From contig CAYRNY010000017.1 in the NCBI GenBank assembly GCA_964425755.1, positions 70,736-134,735 of the forward strand: a stretch of 64,000 nucleotides of DNA, written 5' to 3'. The position numbers were made by a program, and so were the translations under genes. The notes under the pieces were generated by a model. It worked only from the letters and a program-made list of their open reading frames with translations. It ran no database searches and was not told the origin of the DNA. Shown here in pieces: positions 52,964 to 61,293 of this stretch (the first letter of the stretch is position 1; each line of letters opens with the position of its first letter). This DNA is from CAYRNY01 sp964425755 (lineage in GTDB: Bacteria; Chloroflexota; Anaerolineae; Aggregatilineales; Aggregatilineaceae).

Positions 52964-53986
52964 TCAATTTTTGCGCCAACCTCCTTTTCTCAATGCACCA
53001 CAGGACTCGCGCACGATGAGTTTTGTGTTCAGCATCACTGTACGCGGTGGACGATCCCCATCGGCAATCCGTGCCAATAGCAGCTCCGCAGCTTTTTTGC
53101 CGATGTCAAATGTGGGCTGTGCGACAGTCGTTAGTGGGGGATTCAGTGAAACCGCCCACGACACATCATCAAAACCAATTACTGCGATTTCATCCGGAAT
53201 CTTGCGCCCGATCTGGTGAATTGCATTGAGTGCGCCAATCGTCATGACATTGTTCGCCACAAAAAGCGCCGTTGGAGGATCAGGCGACGTGATGAGTTCT
53301 TGTGCCAGTGTGTAGCCACTGCGTTGTTTGTAGTCACCAAATCGAGTCAAGTCCGATCGAACTGCTAACTTAGCATCACTCATGGCCTGCAAATACCCTG
53401 CATAGCGTTCACGTCCAGAGGTAAGGTGTAGCGGACCGCTGATCACACCGATTTGTCGGTGACCAAGCTCAATTAGGTGTTGCACCGCTGACAGTGACCC
53501 CTTGAAATTGTCAATCAATACGGTGTCAATTTGACTATCCATCATCTGCCGGTCTACGACAACCACTGGCAGACCGTTTGTGCCGACTTCGCTAATTGCG
53601 GGCGATTCTTCTCGTGTCGGTGCTATCAGAATGCCAGCCACACCTTCAAGCTGCATCATGCGGATGATTTCGCTTTCGCGATCTTGATCGCCATTTGTGT
53701 TGCTGATTAAGACGCTCATCCCATCTGCGGAAAGAATGTGTTCAAATCCCCGTAGCACGTCGATATAAAAGGGGTTTGCAATGTCGGAGAGGATTACACC
53801 AACCAATCGACTCTTGGTCGCGCGCAGGCGCTGGGCGACACGACTTGGTTTGTAGCCCAATTCATCTATTGCATTAAGCACACGAAGACGCAATTCATCA
53901 GCGACGTATGGCTGATCATTTAATACCCGCGAAACGGTTGATACAGAAACCTCCGCGCGACGGGCGACGTCTTTGATTGTGGGCAT
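52964..53986 (-). CDS. LacI-family transcriptional regulator
   Basis: 340 residues. HTH: MPTIKDVARRAEVSVSTVSRVLN (typical LacI), hinge YKPSRVAQRLRATKS; ligand domain SRLVGVILSDIANPFYIDVLRGFE to PDEIAVIGFDDVSWAVSLNPPLTTVAQP. It precedes the binding protein by 43 bases, so it likely controls the operon dpp-like + NicX (its own promoter included). A pseudo-palindrome TGAAATCGTTATCA at 54057-54070 in front of the gene is a candidate operator. Confidence 0.88.
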   Translation of the reverse strand: MPTIKDVARRAEVSVSTVSRVLNDQPYVADELRLRVLNAIDELGYKPSRVAQRLRATKSRLVGVILSDIANPFYIDVLRGFEHILSADGMSVLISNTNGDQDRESEIIRMMQLEGVAGILIAPTREESPAISEVGTNGLPVVVVDRQMMDSQIDTVLIDNFKGSLSAVQHLIELGHRQIGVISGPLHLTSGRERYAGYLQAMSDAKLAVRSDLTRFGDYKQRSGYTLAQELITSPDPPTALFVANNVMTIGALNAIHQIGRKIPDEIAVIGFDDVSWAVSLNPPLTTVAQPTFDIGKKAAELLLARIADGDRPPRTVMLNTKLIVRESCGALRKGGWRKN

Positions 53987-54056
53987 GAGCTTTGATGCCT
54001 CAAAATGATGAGAATTTTTTATGAAAACGATATTCCATTATTTTAGGGAAAAATAC

Positions 54057-54070
54057 TGAAATCGTTATCA
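54057..54070 (-). promoter_or_regulatory. Candidate LacI operator
   Basis: TGAAATCGTTATCA has 10 of 14 positions symmetric around a central CG, as in LacI-family sites. It lies 71 bases upstream of the LacI gene start. Confidence 0.4.
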
Positions 54071-54109
54071 TAATCTAACCTCAGTTCAAAGAGTTTGTCA
54101 AACAAATCA

Positions 54110-55323
54110 CCGTTCTGTTCAGGGCAATCGCGTTCTAAAGGGAGTATCCTTGGAAAGACAGGAGGATACTCAAATGCCAAGTACACTAACCAACCACTTC
54201 AACGACTTGACGGATCCACGGCGTGACCAGGGCAAACGGCATCAACTACTCGACATCATTACGATAGCCATCTGCGCCGTTGTGTGTGGGGCAGACAATT
54301 GGGTGGAAGTCGAACGGTAGGGACACGCCAAATATGACTGGCTCAAAACATTTCTGGCGCTGCCGCAGGGCATACCCTCGCATGATACGTTTGGCGATGT
54401 ATTTGAGCGGTTGAATCCGGACGAATTTCAAGCAGGTTTTGTCAGTTGGGTGCAAAGTATTGTGCAGCGCTTACCCCACGAGGTCGTAGCGCTCGACGGC
54501 AAAGTGTTACGCGGCTCGAAAGATGGCGTTTTGGGAAAACAGGCCATTGATATGGTCAGCGCCTGGGCCTGCGAAGCGGGTCTCGTCTTCGGGCAAGTGA
54601 AAACCGATGAGCATTCCAACGAGATCAGCGCTATGCCAACCCTGTTGGAAACATTGGTTTTGACGGACTGCATTGTGACCATTGATGCGATGGGATGTCA
54701 GACTGAAATTGCGGAGCAGATTGTAGACCAGGGCGGCGTTTATATTTTGCGGGTCAAAGGCAATCAAGGACAATTGCATGATGACCTCCAAGATCTCTTT
54801 GTAGGCTGCGAGGAAGTGGGCTTTGTCGATGTACCGCATGACTATCACCGGACCATCAATAAGGGGCACGGACGGATCGAAATCCGTGAATGTTGGACAC
54901 TCACGGATGAGCGTTATCTCGCCTATCTGCCGCAGCGTGAGGTGTGGCGTGACTTATGTACAGTTGTGAAAGTGCGCCGCGAGCGGCGCAGCGGTGACCA
55001 AACCCAAGTCGAGGCCGGGTACTACATTTCCTGCTGGGATGGGTCTGCCGCTCAGCATCTCGAGGCCATTCGTCACCACTGGCATATTGAGAATAGCTTG
55101 CATTGGGTATTAGAAATTGCCTTTCGCGAAGATGCAGCTCGCATTCGGACTGGTTATGGAGCCGAAAATTTCGCTGTGCTGCGTCGTATCGCTTTGAATC
55201 TGCTCAAACGCGAGACATCGGTCAAAGTCGGTATTAAAGCTAAACGCTTACAAGCCGGATGGGATAATCGCTATCTGCTGCGCGTTTTACAGACCTAGAA
55301 CGCGATTGCCCTGCCGTTCTGTT
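54110..55323 (+). mobile_element. ISAs1-family insertion sequence with 10-bp target duplications
   Basis: 18-bp terminal inverted repeats CAGGGCAATCGCGTTCTA at 54120-54137 and its complement at 55296-55313 bound the element (about 1.19 kb). The direct repeats CCGTTCTGTT at 54110-54119 and 55314-55323 are a perfect 10-bp target duplication. The transposase inside is amber-interrupted. The element separates the LacI gene from the GntR gene, in what would otherwise be their shared intergenic region. Confidence 0.9.
54174..55298 (+). pseudogene. ISAs1-family transposase with in-frame amber stop
   Basis: The frame starts at an ATG (MPSTLTNHFNDLTDPRRDQG) after AGGAGG and would code for about 374 residues, typical for ISAs1. 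After VEVER the codon at 54318-54320 is TAG, then the frame continues without shift (GHAKYDWLKTFLALPQGIPSHDTFG). DDE motifs remain: ALDGKVLRGSK (D), VTIDAMGCQ (D) and HWHIENSLHWVLEIAFREDAAR (E). A single base change has created the stop, so the element is probably inactive unless suppressed. The final stop (55296-55298) lies within the right inverted repeat. Confidence 0.85.
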
Positions 55324-55324
55324 G

Positions 55325-55353
55325 TTGACATAAAGGTTCGGATATACTAACAT
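55325..55353 (+). promoter_or_regulatory. Candidate promoter for the GntR operon
   Basis: TTGACA (55325-55330) and TAACAT (55348-55353) with a 17-base spacer, about 90 bases before the GTG start at 55440. TTGACA begins two bases after the ISAs1 target duplication, so the element landed just upstream of or in the promoter and may have changed its control. Confidence 0.45.
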
Positions 55354-55439
55354 TATTGGTACGGACATTATGTTGAATCACGATTCCTTACCACGGTTTC
55401 CGGGTGATATTAGTGCCATTGGCTTGATAGGAAGACTGC

Positions 55440-56177
55440 GTGGACGAGCAACAGCAGAAAATCCAAAGCAATTCACCGGTGCCTCTTTACAAGCAGTTGG
55501 AGCAAATTATCCTCAAACAACTCCAGGACATGGCACCTGGTGATATGTTGCCCCCTGAGCGCGAGCTACAAGAAGCGTACGACGTAAGCAGAGCGACTGT
55601 GCGCGCAACTTTGAAGGAGATTGAACGTCAAGGACGGATCGAGCGCATTCGTGGGGTGGGGACAGTAGTCAAACATCCCAAAATTCAACCTGAGATCATG
55701 AAACTTACCAGCTTCTCAGAGGATATACGTGCTCGAGGTATGGTCCCGGGATCACAGACTCTCAAAGTCGCGATCGTGATTCCGGAGGGGAAAATCCTTG
55801 CAGCCCTGAAGCTACCACCGGAAACTCAACTGCTTTATGTCAAGCGGCTCCGGTTGGCTAACGGTGAACCGGTTGGGATCCATGAACTGTACATTCCGCC
55901 AGAGATCGAAATCTCGCTCAATGAACTGAAAGAGGTTTCGTCGTACTACGATTTACTCAGGGAGCGCCACAATATCGAACCACGGCACGCAGTTGAGCGG
56001 CTCACGGCAAAGAATGCAGATAGCTCGGAAGCTAGATTATTGGCTACGGAAGTTGGCAGTGCGCTATTAACCATCGAACGCGTTACCTTCACGGAGACAG
56101 AAAGACCCGTTGAGTTCGTTAGTCTTGTGTATCGCGCGGATCGGTACGAGTACCAGGTTGCGCTATTTCGGGAGTGA
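55440..56177 (+). CDS. GntR-family regulator (HutC/UTRA type)
   Basis: 245 residues, GTG start. HTH: SPVPLYKQLEQIILKQLQDM, MLPPERELQEAYDVSRATVRATLKEIERQGRIERIRGVGT. UTRA ligand domain about 95-240: PGSQTLKVAIVIPEG, LYVKRLRLANGEPVGIHELYIPPE, EVGSALLTIERVTFTETERPVEFVSLVYRADRYEYQVAL. UTRA-GntR regulators sense metabolites such as sugar phosphates. It precedes the BtpA-family gene by 7 bases and heads the catabolic operon; a partial palindrome around TTGGTACGGACATT at about 55356-55369 may be its operator. Confidence 0.85.
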   Translation: MDEQQQKIQSNSPVPLYKQLEQIILKQLQDMAPGDMLPPERELQEAYDVSRATVRATLKEIERQGRIERIRGVGTVVKHPKIQPEIMKLTSFSEDIRARGMVPGSQTLKVAIVIPEGKILAALKLPPETQLLYVKRLRLANGEPVGIHELYIPPEIEISLNELKEVSSYYDLLRERHNIEPRHAVERLTAKNADSSEARLLATEVGSALLTIERVTFTETERPVEFVSLVYRADRYEYQVALFRE

Positions 56178-56184
56178 AGCGTGA

Positions 56185-57036
56185 ATGGGTTCTGGCCACA
56201 ATAGTCTGCAGAAGTTGTTTGGAGTATCTAAGCCAATCATTGGGATGGTTCACTCCCAACCATTGCCAGGTTCACCGCGTTTCAAGCACTATGTGCTAAA
56301 GGATGTGTACGAATTTGGCGTTCAGGAAGCGTTACGGCTTAAAGAAGGTGGCATTGATGGTTTGCTACTCGAGAATGCTGGCGACATTCCCTTCTCCAAA
56401 CCGGACGACATTGGGTTCGAAACGGTTGCCACGATGGCTGTCCTTGGAAAACTTATCCATGAAGCTACAGAGCTGCCGTTAGGCATTATTACCGTTGCAA
56501 ACGCCGCCTTGCCCTCGATTGCCATTGCACAAGCGTGTGGAGCGCAGTTTGTCCGCATTAACCAATGGGTGAACGCCTATGTAGCTAATGAAGGTTTTGT
56601 GGAAGGTCAAGCAGGGCGTGCGCTACGTTATCGTTCGTGGATTGGCGCCGATGACGTAATGATCTTCGCTGATGTGCATGTAAAACATGGCAGCCATGCG
56701 ATTGTGGCTGATCGACCACTGGCTGAACTGGCGCGTGATGCGGAGTTTTTTGATGCCGATGTATTAATCGCAACCGGTTATCGTACAGGCGATGCTACAG
56801 AAGTCCCCGAGGTGCAAGGGATCCGGCAGCATGTGTCGCTGCCCGTGATCATAGGAAGCGGACTCAACACAGAAAACTGTCATGAACTGCTCACTGTTGC
56901 CGACGGGGCGATCATTGGTAGTTCGATTAAGGCAGATGGAAAAATGCATAGCCCGGTTTCTGAAGAAAAGGTAAAGACGTTAATGTCTGCCGTTCAGTCT
57001 TTGCGAGATGCGTCGGATGACGGAGCTAATGTATGA
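56185..57036 (+). CDS. BtpA/SgcQ-family TIM-barrel protein
   Basis: 283 residues. The family signature is clear: PIIGMVHSQPLPGSPRF, GGIDGLLLENAGDIPFSK, LPLGIITVANAALPSIAIAQACGAQFVRINQWVNAYVANEGFVEGQAG, VMIFADVHVKHGSHAI, VLIATGYRTGDAT, LPVIIGSGLNTENCHELLTVADGAIIGSSIKADG. BtpA was named for photosystem I accumulation in cyanobacteria, and SgcQ is in a putative sugar cluster of E. coli; the biochemical reaction is not established. The position in a sugar-type operon suggests an aldolase or isomerase-like step. It is the first enzyme gene of the operon. Confidence 0.8.
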   Translation: MGSGHNSLQKLFGVSKPIIGMVHSQPLPGSPRFKHYVLKDVYEFGVQEALRLKEGGIDGLLLENAGDIPFSKPDDIGFETVATMAVLGKLIHEATELPLGIITVANAALPSIAIAQACGAQFVRINQWVNAYVANEGFVEGQAGRALRYRSWIGADDVMIFADVHVKHGSHAIVADRPLAELARDAEFFDADVLIATGYRTGDATEVPEVQGIRQHVSLPVIIGSGLNTENCHELLTVADGAIIGSSIKADGKMHSPVSEEKVKTLMSAVQSLRDASDDGANV

Positions 57037-57112
57037 GAGGAGTGCTGATGAACCGATAGTCCATATAAAAAGATAGGATATCCCAAAAGTGGAGTTCTTG
57101 GAGGATTTCATA

Positions 57113-58474
57113 ATGAGAATCAAGACCACCATGAGTCGAGTTTTCCTGTTGATCACAATGATTTCGTTGGTTGCTGTTCCTTTTGCCTCAGCGCAGGAAG
57201 CGGAGGATATTGATTGGCGTCAATTTGAGGGCGCCGAACTTACAGCCTTGTTGGTGTCTCACCCGTTTGTAGATTCGTTGGAACCGTTACTGCCGGAGTT
57301 TGAAGAGCTCACGGGAATCACGGTTGAAACTGAAGTGTTGGCCGAGCAACCAGCATTTGAGAAGCTGCTCGCTGATTTGTCGTCTGGTGCTGGTGTGTAT
57401 GATGTCTTCATGACTTCGCCTTTGAACAATTGGCAATACGCAACTGCGAACTGGGTCGAACCACTTGATGACTACATTGCCGATCCGGAGCTGACGTCAG
57501 TAGCCTACGATGTTGATGACTTTGCGCCTGGCATATGGGCGGCCAATCGCTGGAACCGTGAGATCATGTCCGGTTTGGGTGAAGGCCCCGTTTGGGCCGT
57601 GCCGATCAATTTTGAAAGTTATTTGCTTGCCTACCGTCCCAGCATCTTTGAAGAAAAAGGGCTTGACGTTCCCGTGACCTACGAAGAGTTGCTGGAAGTC
57701 GCACCGCAGCTACACTCCCCTGAAGAGAATATCTACGGTGTAATTACCCGTTTTGACAAGTACTGGGACCTTCCGTTCTTGACCTTTGGCACTATGCTGG
57801 CGTCATACGGCGTTGAGATGATCGACGAGGAGGGTAACCTTGGCGTCTGTTCGCCTGAAAGCATTGCTGCGACAGAGGACTTCATAACCCTTATCCGCGA
57901 AGCTTCCCCTGAAGGTGCGGGAGCGTTCACTTGGTATGAAGCGTTGCAAGGTTTTGCATCGGGCCAATATGCGCTTTCAGTCAATGAGGCCGATCTGTTC
58001 GCGCCAGTGTACGAAGATCCCGATCAGTCTGAGATCGCTGATGATGTAGGTTATGCGCCAACTCCGCTTGGGCCGACCGGTGAACGAAAAGCTGGTGCCT
58101 GGATCTGGTCCATGTCGATGAATGCCGCTTCCAGCAACAAAGGCGCTGCTTGGTTGTTCTTGCAGTGGCTTACCTCAAAAGAGACGATGATCAAGACCCA
58201 TCTCGGCGGGAACATGAACCCTGTGCGACAGTCTGCCTGGGAAGATCCCGAAGTGGCTACCATGGTTGAGGCTTGGGGTGAGTATCCCGGTCAGTATATT
58301 GAAACCGTTCAGGTGATGTCGGAGGTAGCAGGTATTCGTTTTCCGCCTCATCCCGAACTCACGCGAATGCTCGATCGCTGGGCGGAAGCAATTCAGCAAT
58401 CGTACTTCGACGGTGGCAATGTAGAAGAAAATCTGTGCAATGCTGAAGAAGATATTGCCGCCATGCTGGGTTAA
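57113..58474 (+). CDS. ABC sugar-type substrate-binding protein (SBP family 1)
   Basis: 453 residues from MRIKTTMSRVF, chosen because GGAGG is 8 bases upstream. Signal peptide MRIKTTMSRVFLLITMISLV then AVPFASAQ. Family-1 elements: GAELTALLVSHPFVDSLEPL, LPEFEELTGITVETEVLAEQPAFEKLLADLSSG, VYDVFMTSPLNN, VWAVPINFESYLLAYRPSIFEEKG. It captures a sugar-like ligand outside the cell for the two permeases. A terminator-like hairpin right after it (58494-58527) ensures more binding protein than permease. Confidence 0.88.
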   Translation: MRIKTTMSRVFLLITMISLVAVPFASAQEAEDIDWRQFEGAELTALLVSHPFVDSLEPLLPEFEELTGITVETEVLAEQPAFEKLLADLSSGAGVYDVFMTSPLNNWQYATANWVEPLDDYIADPELTSVAYDVDDFAPGIWAANRWNREIMSGLGEGPVWAVPINFESYLLAYRPSIFEEKGLDVPVTYEELLEVAPQLHSPEENIYGVITRFDKYWDLPFLTFGTMLASYGVEMIDEEGNLGVCSPESIAATEDFITLIREASPEGAGAFTWYEALQGFASGQYALSVNEADLFAPVYEDPDQSEIADDVGYAPTPLGPTGERKAGAWIWSMSMNAASSNKGAAWLFLQWLTSKETMIKTHLGGNMNPVRQSAWEDPEVATMVEAWGEYPGQYIETVQVMSEVAGIRFPPHPELTRMLDRWAEAIQQSYFDGGNVEENLCNAEEDIAAMLG

Positions 58475-58493
58475 GCGTTGTTGAACTACTTCT

Positions 58494-58527
58494 AGTAGAG
58501 GAGTTTCGGCTCCTCTACTTTGTTTTT
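58494..58527 (+). terminator. Intercistronic terminator/attenuator
   Basis: AGTAGAGGAG (58494-58503) and CTCCTCTACT (58510-58519) form a perfect 10-bp stem with a TTTCGG loop, then TTGTTTTT. It lies between the binding-protein gene and the first permease; partial read-through would give the usual excess of binding protein. Confidence 0.8.
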
Positions 58528-58545
58528 ATTCCTGGAGAACACGCC

Positions 58546-59490
58546 ATGAGCGACATCTCGCTTGCGCAGCAATCTGAAGCCCACAATAAACCCACCTGGT
58601 GGCGCCGTGCCTGGCGCAATGACACAGTGCATTATTACTTGATGTTCCTTCCCGCTCTACTGCTTCTGATCGGCGTGTTATATCCGTTTGGATTGGGTAT
58701 CTATACCAGTCTGACAAATGAGAAGCTCTATCTTCCTACCGTGGAATATGTTGGTCTCGACAACTATGAACATTGGCTTTCTAATCGCGTGTTTCGTGAA
58801 AGTCTCAAGAATACAGGGCTTTACGTTTCAGCTGTGCTGGGTCTGCAGATTCCGCTAGGGATCGTGGTAGCGCTGATCTTAGATGTCGCTACACCGTTGC
58901 GGTCACTGTTTCGTAGTGTACTTGTACTGCCTCTACTCATTCCGCCTATTGTGGCAGGGCTGATGTGGAAAACGATGATGAATCCCTCAAGCGGCGTCCT
59001 GAACTGGGCGCTGCAATCATTGCATCTTCCCGCGCAGCCGTGGCTAAGTGATCCGGACACCGCTCTTCTTTCGGTCGTACTTATCGACACCTGGATCTAT
59101 ATGCCGTTTGCCGCGCTGATTCTATTAGCCGGATTACAGTCGATTCCAAATGAGTTAATCGAGGCCGTGAAAGTTGATGGCGCCTCAAACTGGGCGATAT
59201 TCCGCTTCATCCAGTTTCCGTGGCTCACACCGTACATCTTACTTGTGATGCTTTTCCGTGCAGCGGATGCCATAAAAACGTTCGAGATCATCTATCCAAC
59301 CACGCGAGGTGGCCCGCTCAATGCGACGCGTGTGTTACATGTCTTGGCGTATGAAGAAGCATTTCGTTGGTCCAACATCGGGCGTGCAATGACGGTCGTG
59401 TTTATTCTTTGGCTGATTTCGTACGTTGTAAGCACAGCACTTTTCAGCATATGGCAAAGACGGACGGAGGCAATTCAAGGTGGTATCTGA
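58546..59490 (+). CDS. ABC sugar-type permease (MalF-like)
   Basis: 314 residues, about six TM segments. The EAA-type loop LQSIPNELIEAVKVDGASNWAIF is followed by RFIQFPWLTPYILLVMLFR. N-terminal TM: YYLMFLPALLLLIGVLYPFGLG. Preceded by the intercistronic hairpin and overlapping the next permease gene by 11 bases. No ATPase gene is in the operon, so it must borrow one (MsmK/UgpC-type) from elsewhere. Confidence 0.88.
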   Translation: MSDISLAQQSEAHNKPTWWRRAWRNDTVHYYLMFLPALLLLIGVLYPFGLGIYTSLTNEKLYLPTVEYVGLDNYEHWLSNRVFRESLKNTGLYVSAVLGLQIPLGIVVALILDVATPLRSLFRSVLVLPLLIPPIVAGLMWKTMMNPSSGVLNWALQSLHLPAQPWLSDPDTALLSVVLIDTWIYMPFAALILLAGLQSIPNELIEAVKVDGASNWAIFRFIQFPWLTPYILLVMLFRAADAIKTFEIIYPTTRGGPLNATRVLHVLAYEEAFRWSNIGRAMTVVFILWLISYVVSTALFSIWQRRTEAIQGGI

Positions 59491-60352
59491 TCTGATAATC
59501 AACCGTCGTCGTGCTGCTCGACTCATCATGATTCTGGTCGGTTATACGGCATTCACCGTATTTGTCGTGTTTCCTATCCTCTGGATTTTTTTGATGTCGA
59601 TCAAGGAGTTTAGAGACATCATCGCCTATCCACCAAGATTTGTGTTTACTCCGACGCTAGAAAATTACTCTTCCATTCTATTTGGCTCTGAAGGCCCTGG
59701 CTTAACCACTGGCGTTTCAGATTACACCCGCTTTCTATTCAATTCGGTCATCATATCTGGTGGCGCGCTTCTGCTGTCGCTACTGGTTGGCGTACCGGCG
59801 GCCTATACATTAGCGCGTTCGAATTTGAAAGGGCGCAATCAGATCGCGTTCACATTCCTTTCATTTCGCTTTGCGCCAGAACTCGCGATCATTTTACCGC
59901 TCTTTATCATCTATCGCGACCTTGGACTCTATGACACCTATGTCGGCCTCATCCTAGTTCATCAATTGATCACGCTCCCGATCATCATTTGGATTATGAT
60001 CGGCTTCTTCAAAGAAATTCCCCGTGAGCTTGAAGAGGCTGCCAAGGTGGATGGCGCGAATCTTTGGCAGGTTTTATTGCGGATAGCTTTACCTGTCGTG
60101 CGGCCCGGCTTAGCCAGTGCCCTGATCGTTGCCTTCATCTTCAGTTGGAACAATTTGATCTTTGGGTTAGTTCTCGCTGGTGGCGATACCCAACCGGTTA
60201 CGATGGGAATTTTGCAGACCATGAATTTCGATCAGATCAAGTGGGGGTGGATGGCTGCAGCTGCGATGATCGCCTCCGTCCCGGGCATGATTATGGCAAC
60301 ATATTTCCAGCGACATCTCGTCCGCGGTTTGACAATGGGGGCTCTGAAGTGA
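59480..60352 (+). CDS. ABC sugar-type permease (MalG-like)
   Basis: 290 residues, GTG start. About six TM segments; EAA-loop FKEIPRELEEAAKVDGANLWQVLLRIALPVVRPGLASALIVAF. C-terminus HLVRGLTMGALK is typical of MalG relatives. Overlaps the upstream permease by 11 bases and the kinase start by four (GTGA). Confidence 0.88.
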   Translation: MVSDLIINRRRAARLIMILVGYTAFTVFVVFPILWIFLMSIKEFRDIIAYPPRFVFTPTLENYSSILFGSEGPGLTTGVSDYTRFLFNSVIISGGALLLSLLVGVPAAYTLARSNLKGRNQIAFTFLSFRFAPELAIILPLFIIYRDLGLYDTYVGLILVHQLITLPIIIWIMIGFFKEIPRELEEAAKVDGANLWQVLLRIALPVVRPGLASALIVAFIFSWNNLIFGLVLAGGDTQPVTMGILQTMNFDQIKWGWMAAAAMIASVPGMIMATYFQRHLVRGLTMGALK

Positions 60353-61293
60353 CCAAGGAGCTAGATCTTTTTTCAATCGGCTCGTGGACGATCTTTGATC
60401 ATATCTTCCGGATGTCGCGTTACCCGGGGCCAGGGGATACCGTGACGCTCGATATGCCGATCGAACAGCTTGATCGTACGTATTTTGGTGATTGCAGCGC
60501 GAATGTCGCTGCCGTTGTGGCCAAGCTCGGCCTGGACGTTGGTCTGGGGATGGTAGTCGGTGAAGATTTCGTGGAATCCGGATATCAGCAGCATCTGGAA
60601 GATCTTGGGGTTGATTTGTCGGGAACAGAGATAGTACCCGGTGCGGAGTCAGGACATAGCTACCTGTACTCCGATGAAAATGGTGACGGATTCTGCTTGT
60701 CACACCTTGGTGTGGCGCAGGATCAAACGACGTGGTCTGTCCCTGAGGACTCCATTCGAACAGCACGTGCCGTTGTTATTAGTGAGAAGTTCAGCTCTTA
60801 CACGCTCGCGGCGATCCGCCTGAGCAAGGCCACTGGCGCGATAACGGCGATCAACGGCATGGTCGGTAGCGCAGGAAATGATGCCAAGAAGTTTCTGCGA
60901 CATGCGGACATCCTATTCATTGCCGAGAGTGAACTCGCTGTTCTCCTGTCCGCGTTGGATCTGAAACAACCACAGGACTTGCACCGGCAGGGACCAAGCC
61001 TGATCTATGTCACCCTTGGCGCTCGAGGCAGTTGCGTCTTCCAGGGGGGAAAAAGCGAAGACATTGGTCTTGTAACTGTGGCGCAGGTCGTCGACGCGAC
61101 AGGGGCTGGCGACGCCTATGCAGGGGGAACTATGGCCGCGCTCCTGAATGGTTGGCAGCCTGTGGCGGCTGGTGGTTTTGGCGCTGCCGTAGCAAGCTTT
61201 GTGGTCGAGAAGTGGGGGTGTCAGACCAATCTACCAGACTGGACTGCAGCCTTTAAGCGTTTCCAGCAAGCGAATGCAAAGGAAAGTACATGA
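60349..61293 (+). CDS. PfkB-family carbohydrate kinase
   Basis: 314 residues. The start GTG (60349) overlaps the permease stop; GGGGG lies 8 bases before. Family motifs: DLFSIGSWTIFDHIFRMSRYPGPGDTV, GDCSANVAAVVAKLGLDVGLGMVVGED, and the second PfkB signature DATGAGDAYAGGTMAALL, with D of the catalytic anion hole. Phosphorylates a sugar, nucleoside or related alcohol with ATP. Followed by the amidohydrolase gene with a four-base overlap (ATGA). It likely phosphorylates the imported compound or its breakdown product. Confidence 0.85.
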   Translation: MTKELDLFSIGSWTIFDHIFRMSRYPGPGDTVTLDMPIEQLDRTYFGDCSANVAAVVAKLGLDVGLGMVVGEDFVESGYQQHLEDLGVDLSGTEIVPGAESGHSYLYSDENGDGFCLSHLGVAQDQTTWSVPEDSIRTARAVVISEKFSSYTLAAIRLSKATGAITAINGMVGSAGNDAKKFLRHADILFIAESELAVLLSALDLKQPQDLHRQGPSLIYVTLGARGSCVFQGGKSEDIGLVTVAQVVDATGAGDAYAGGTMAALLNGWQPVAAGGFGAAVASFVVEKWGCQTNLPDWTAAFKRFQQANAKEST

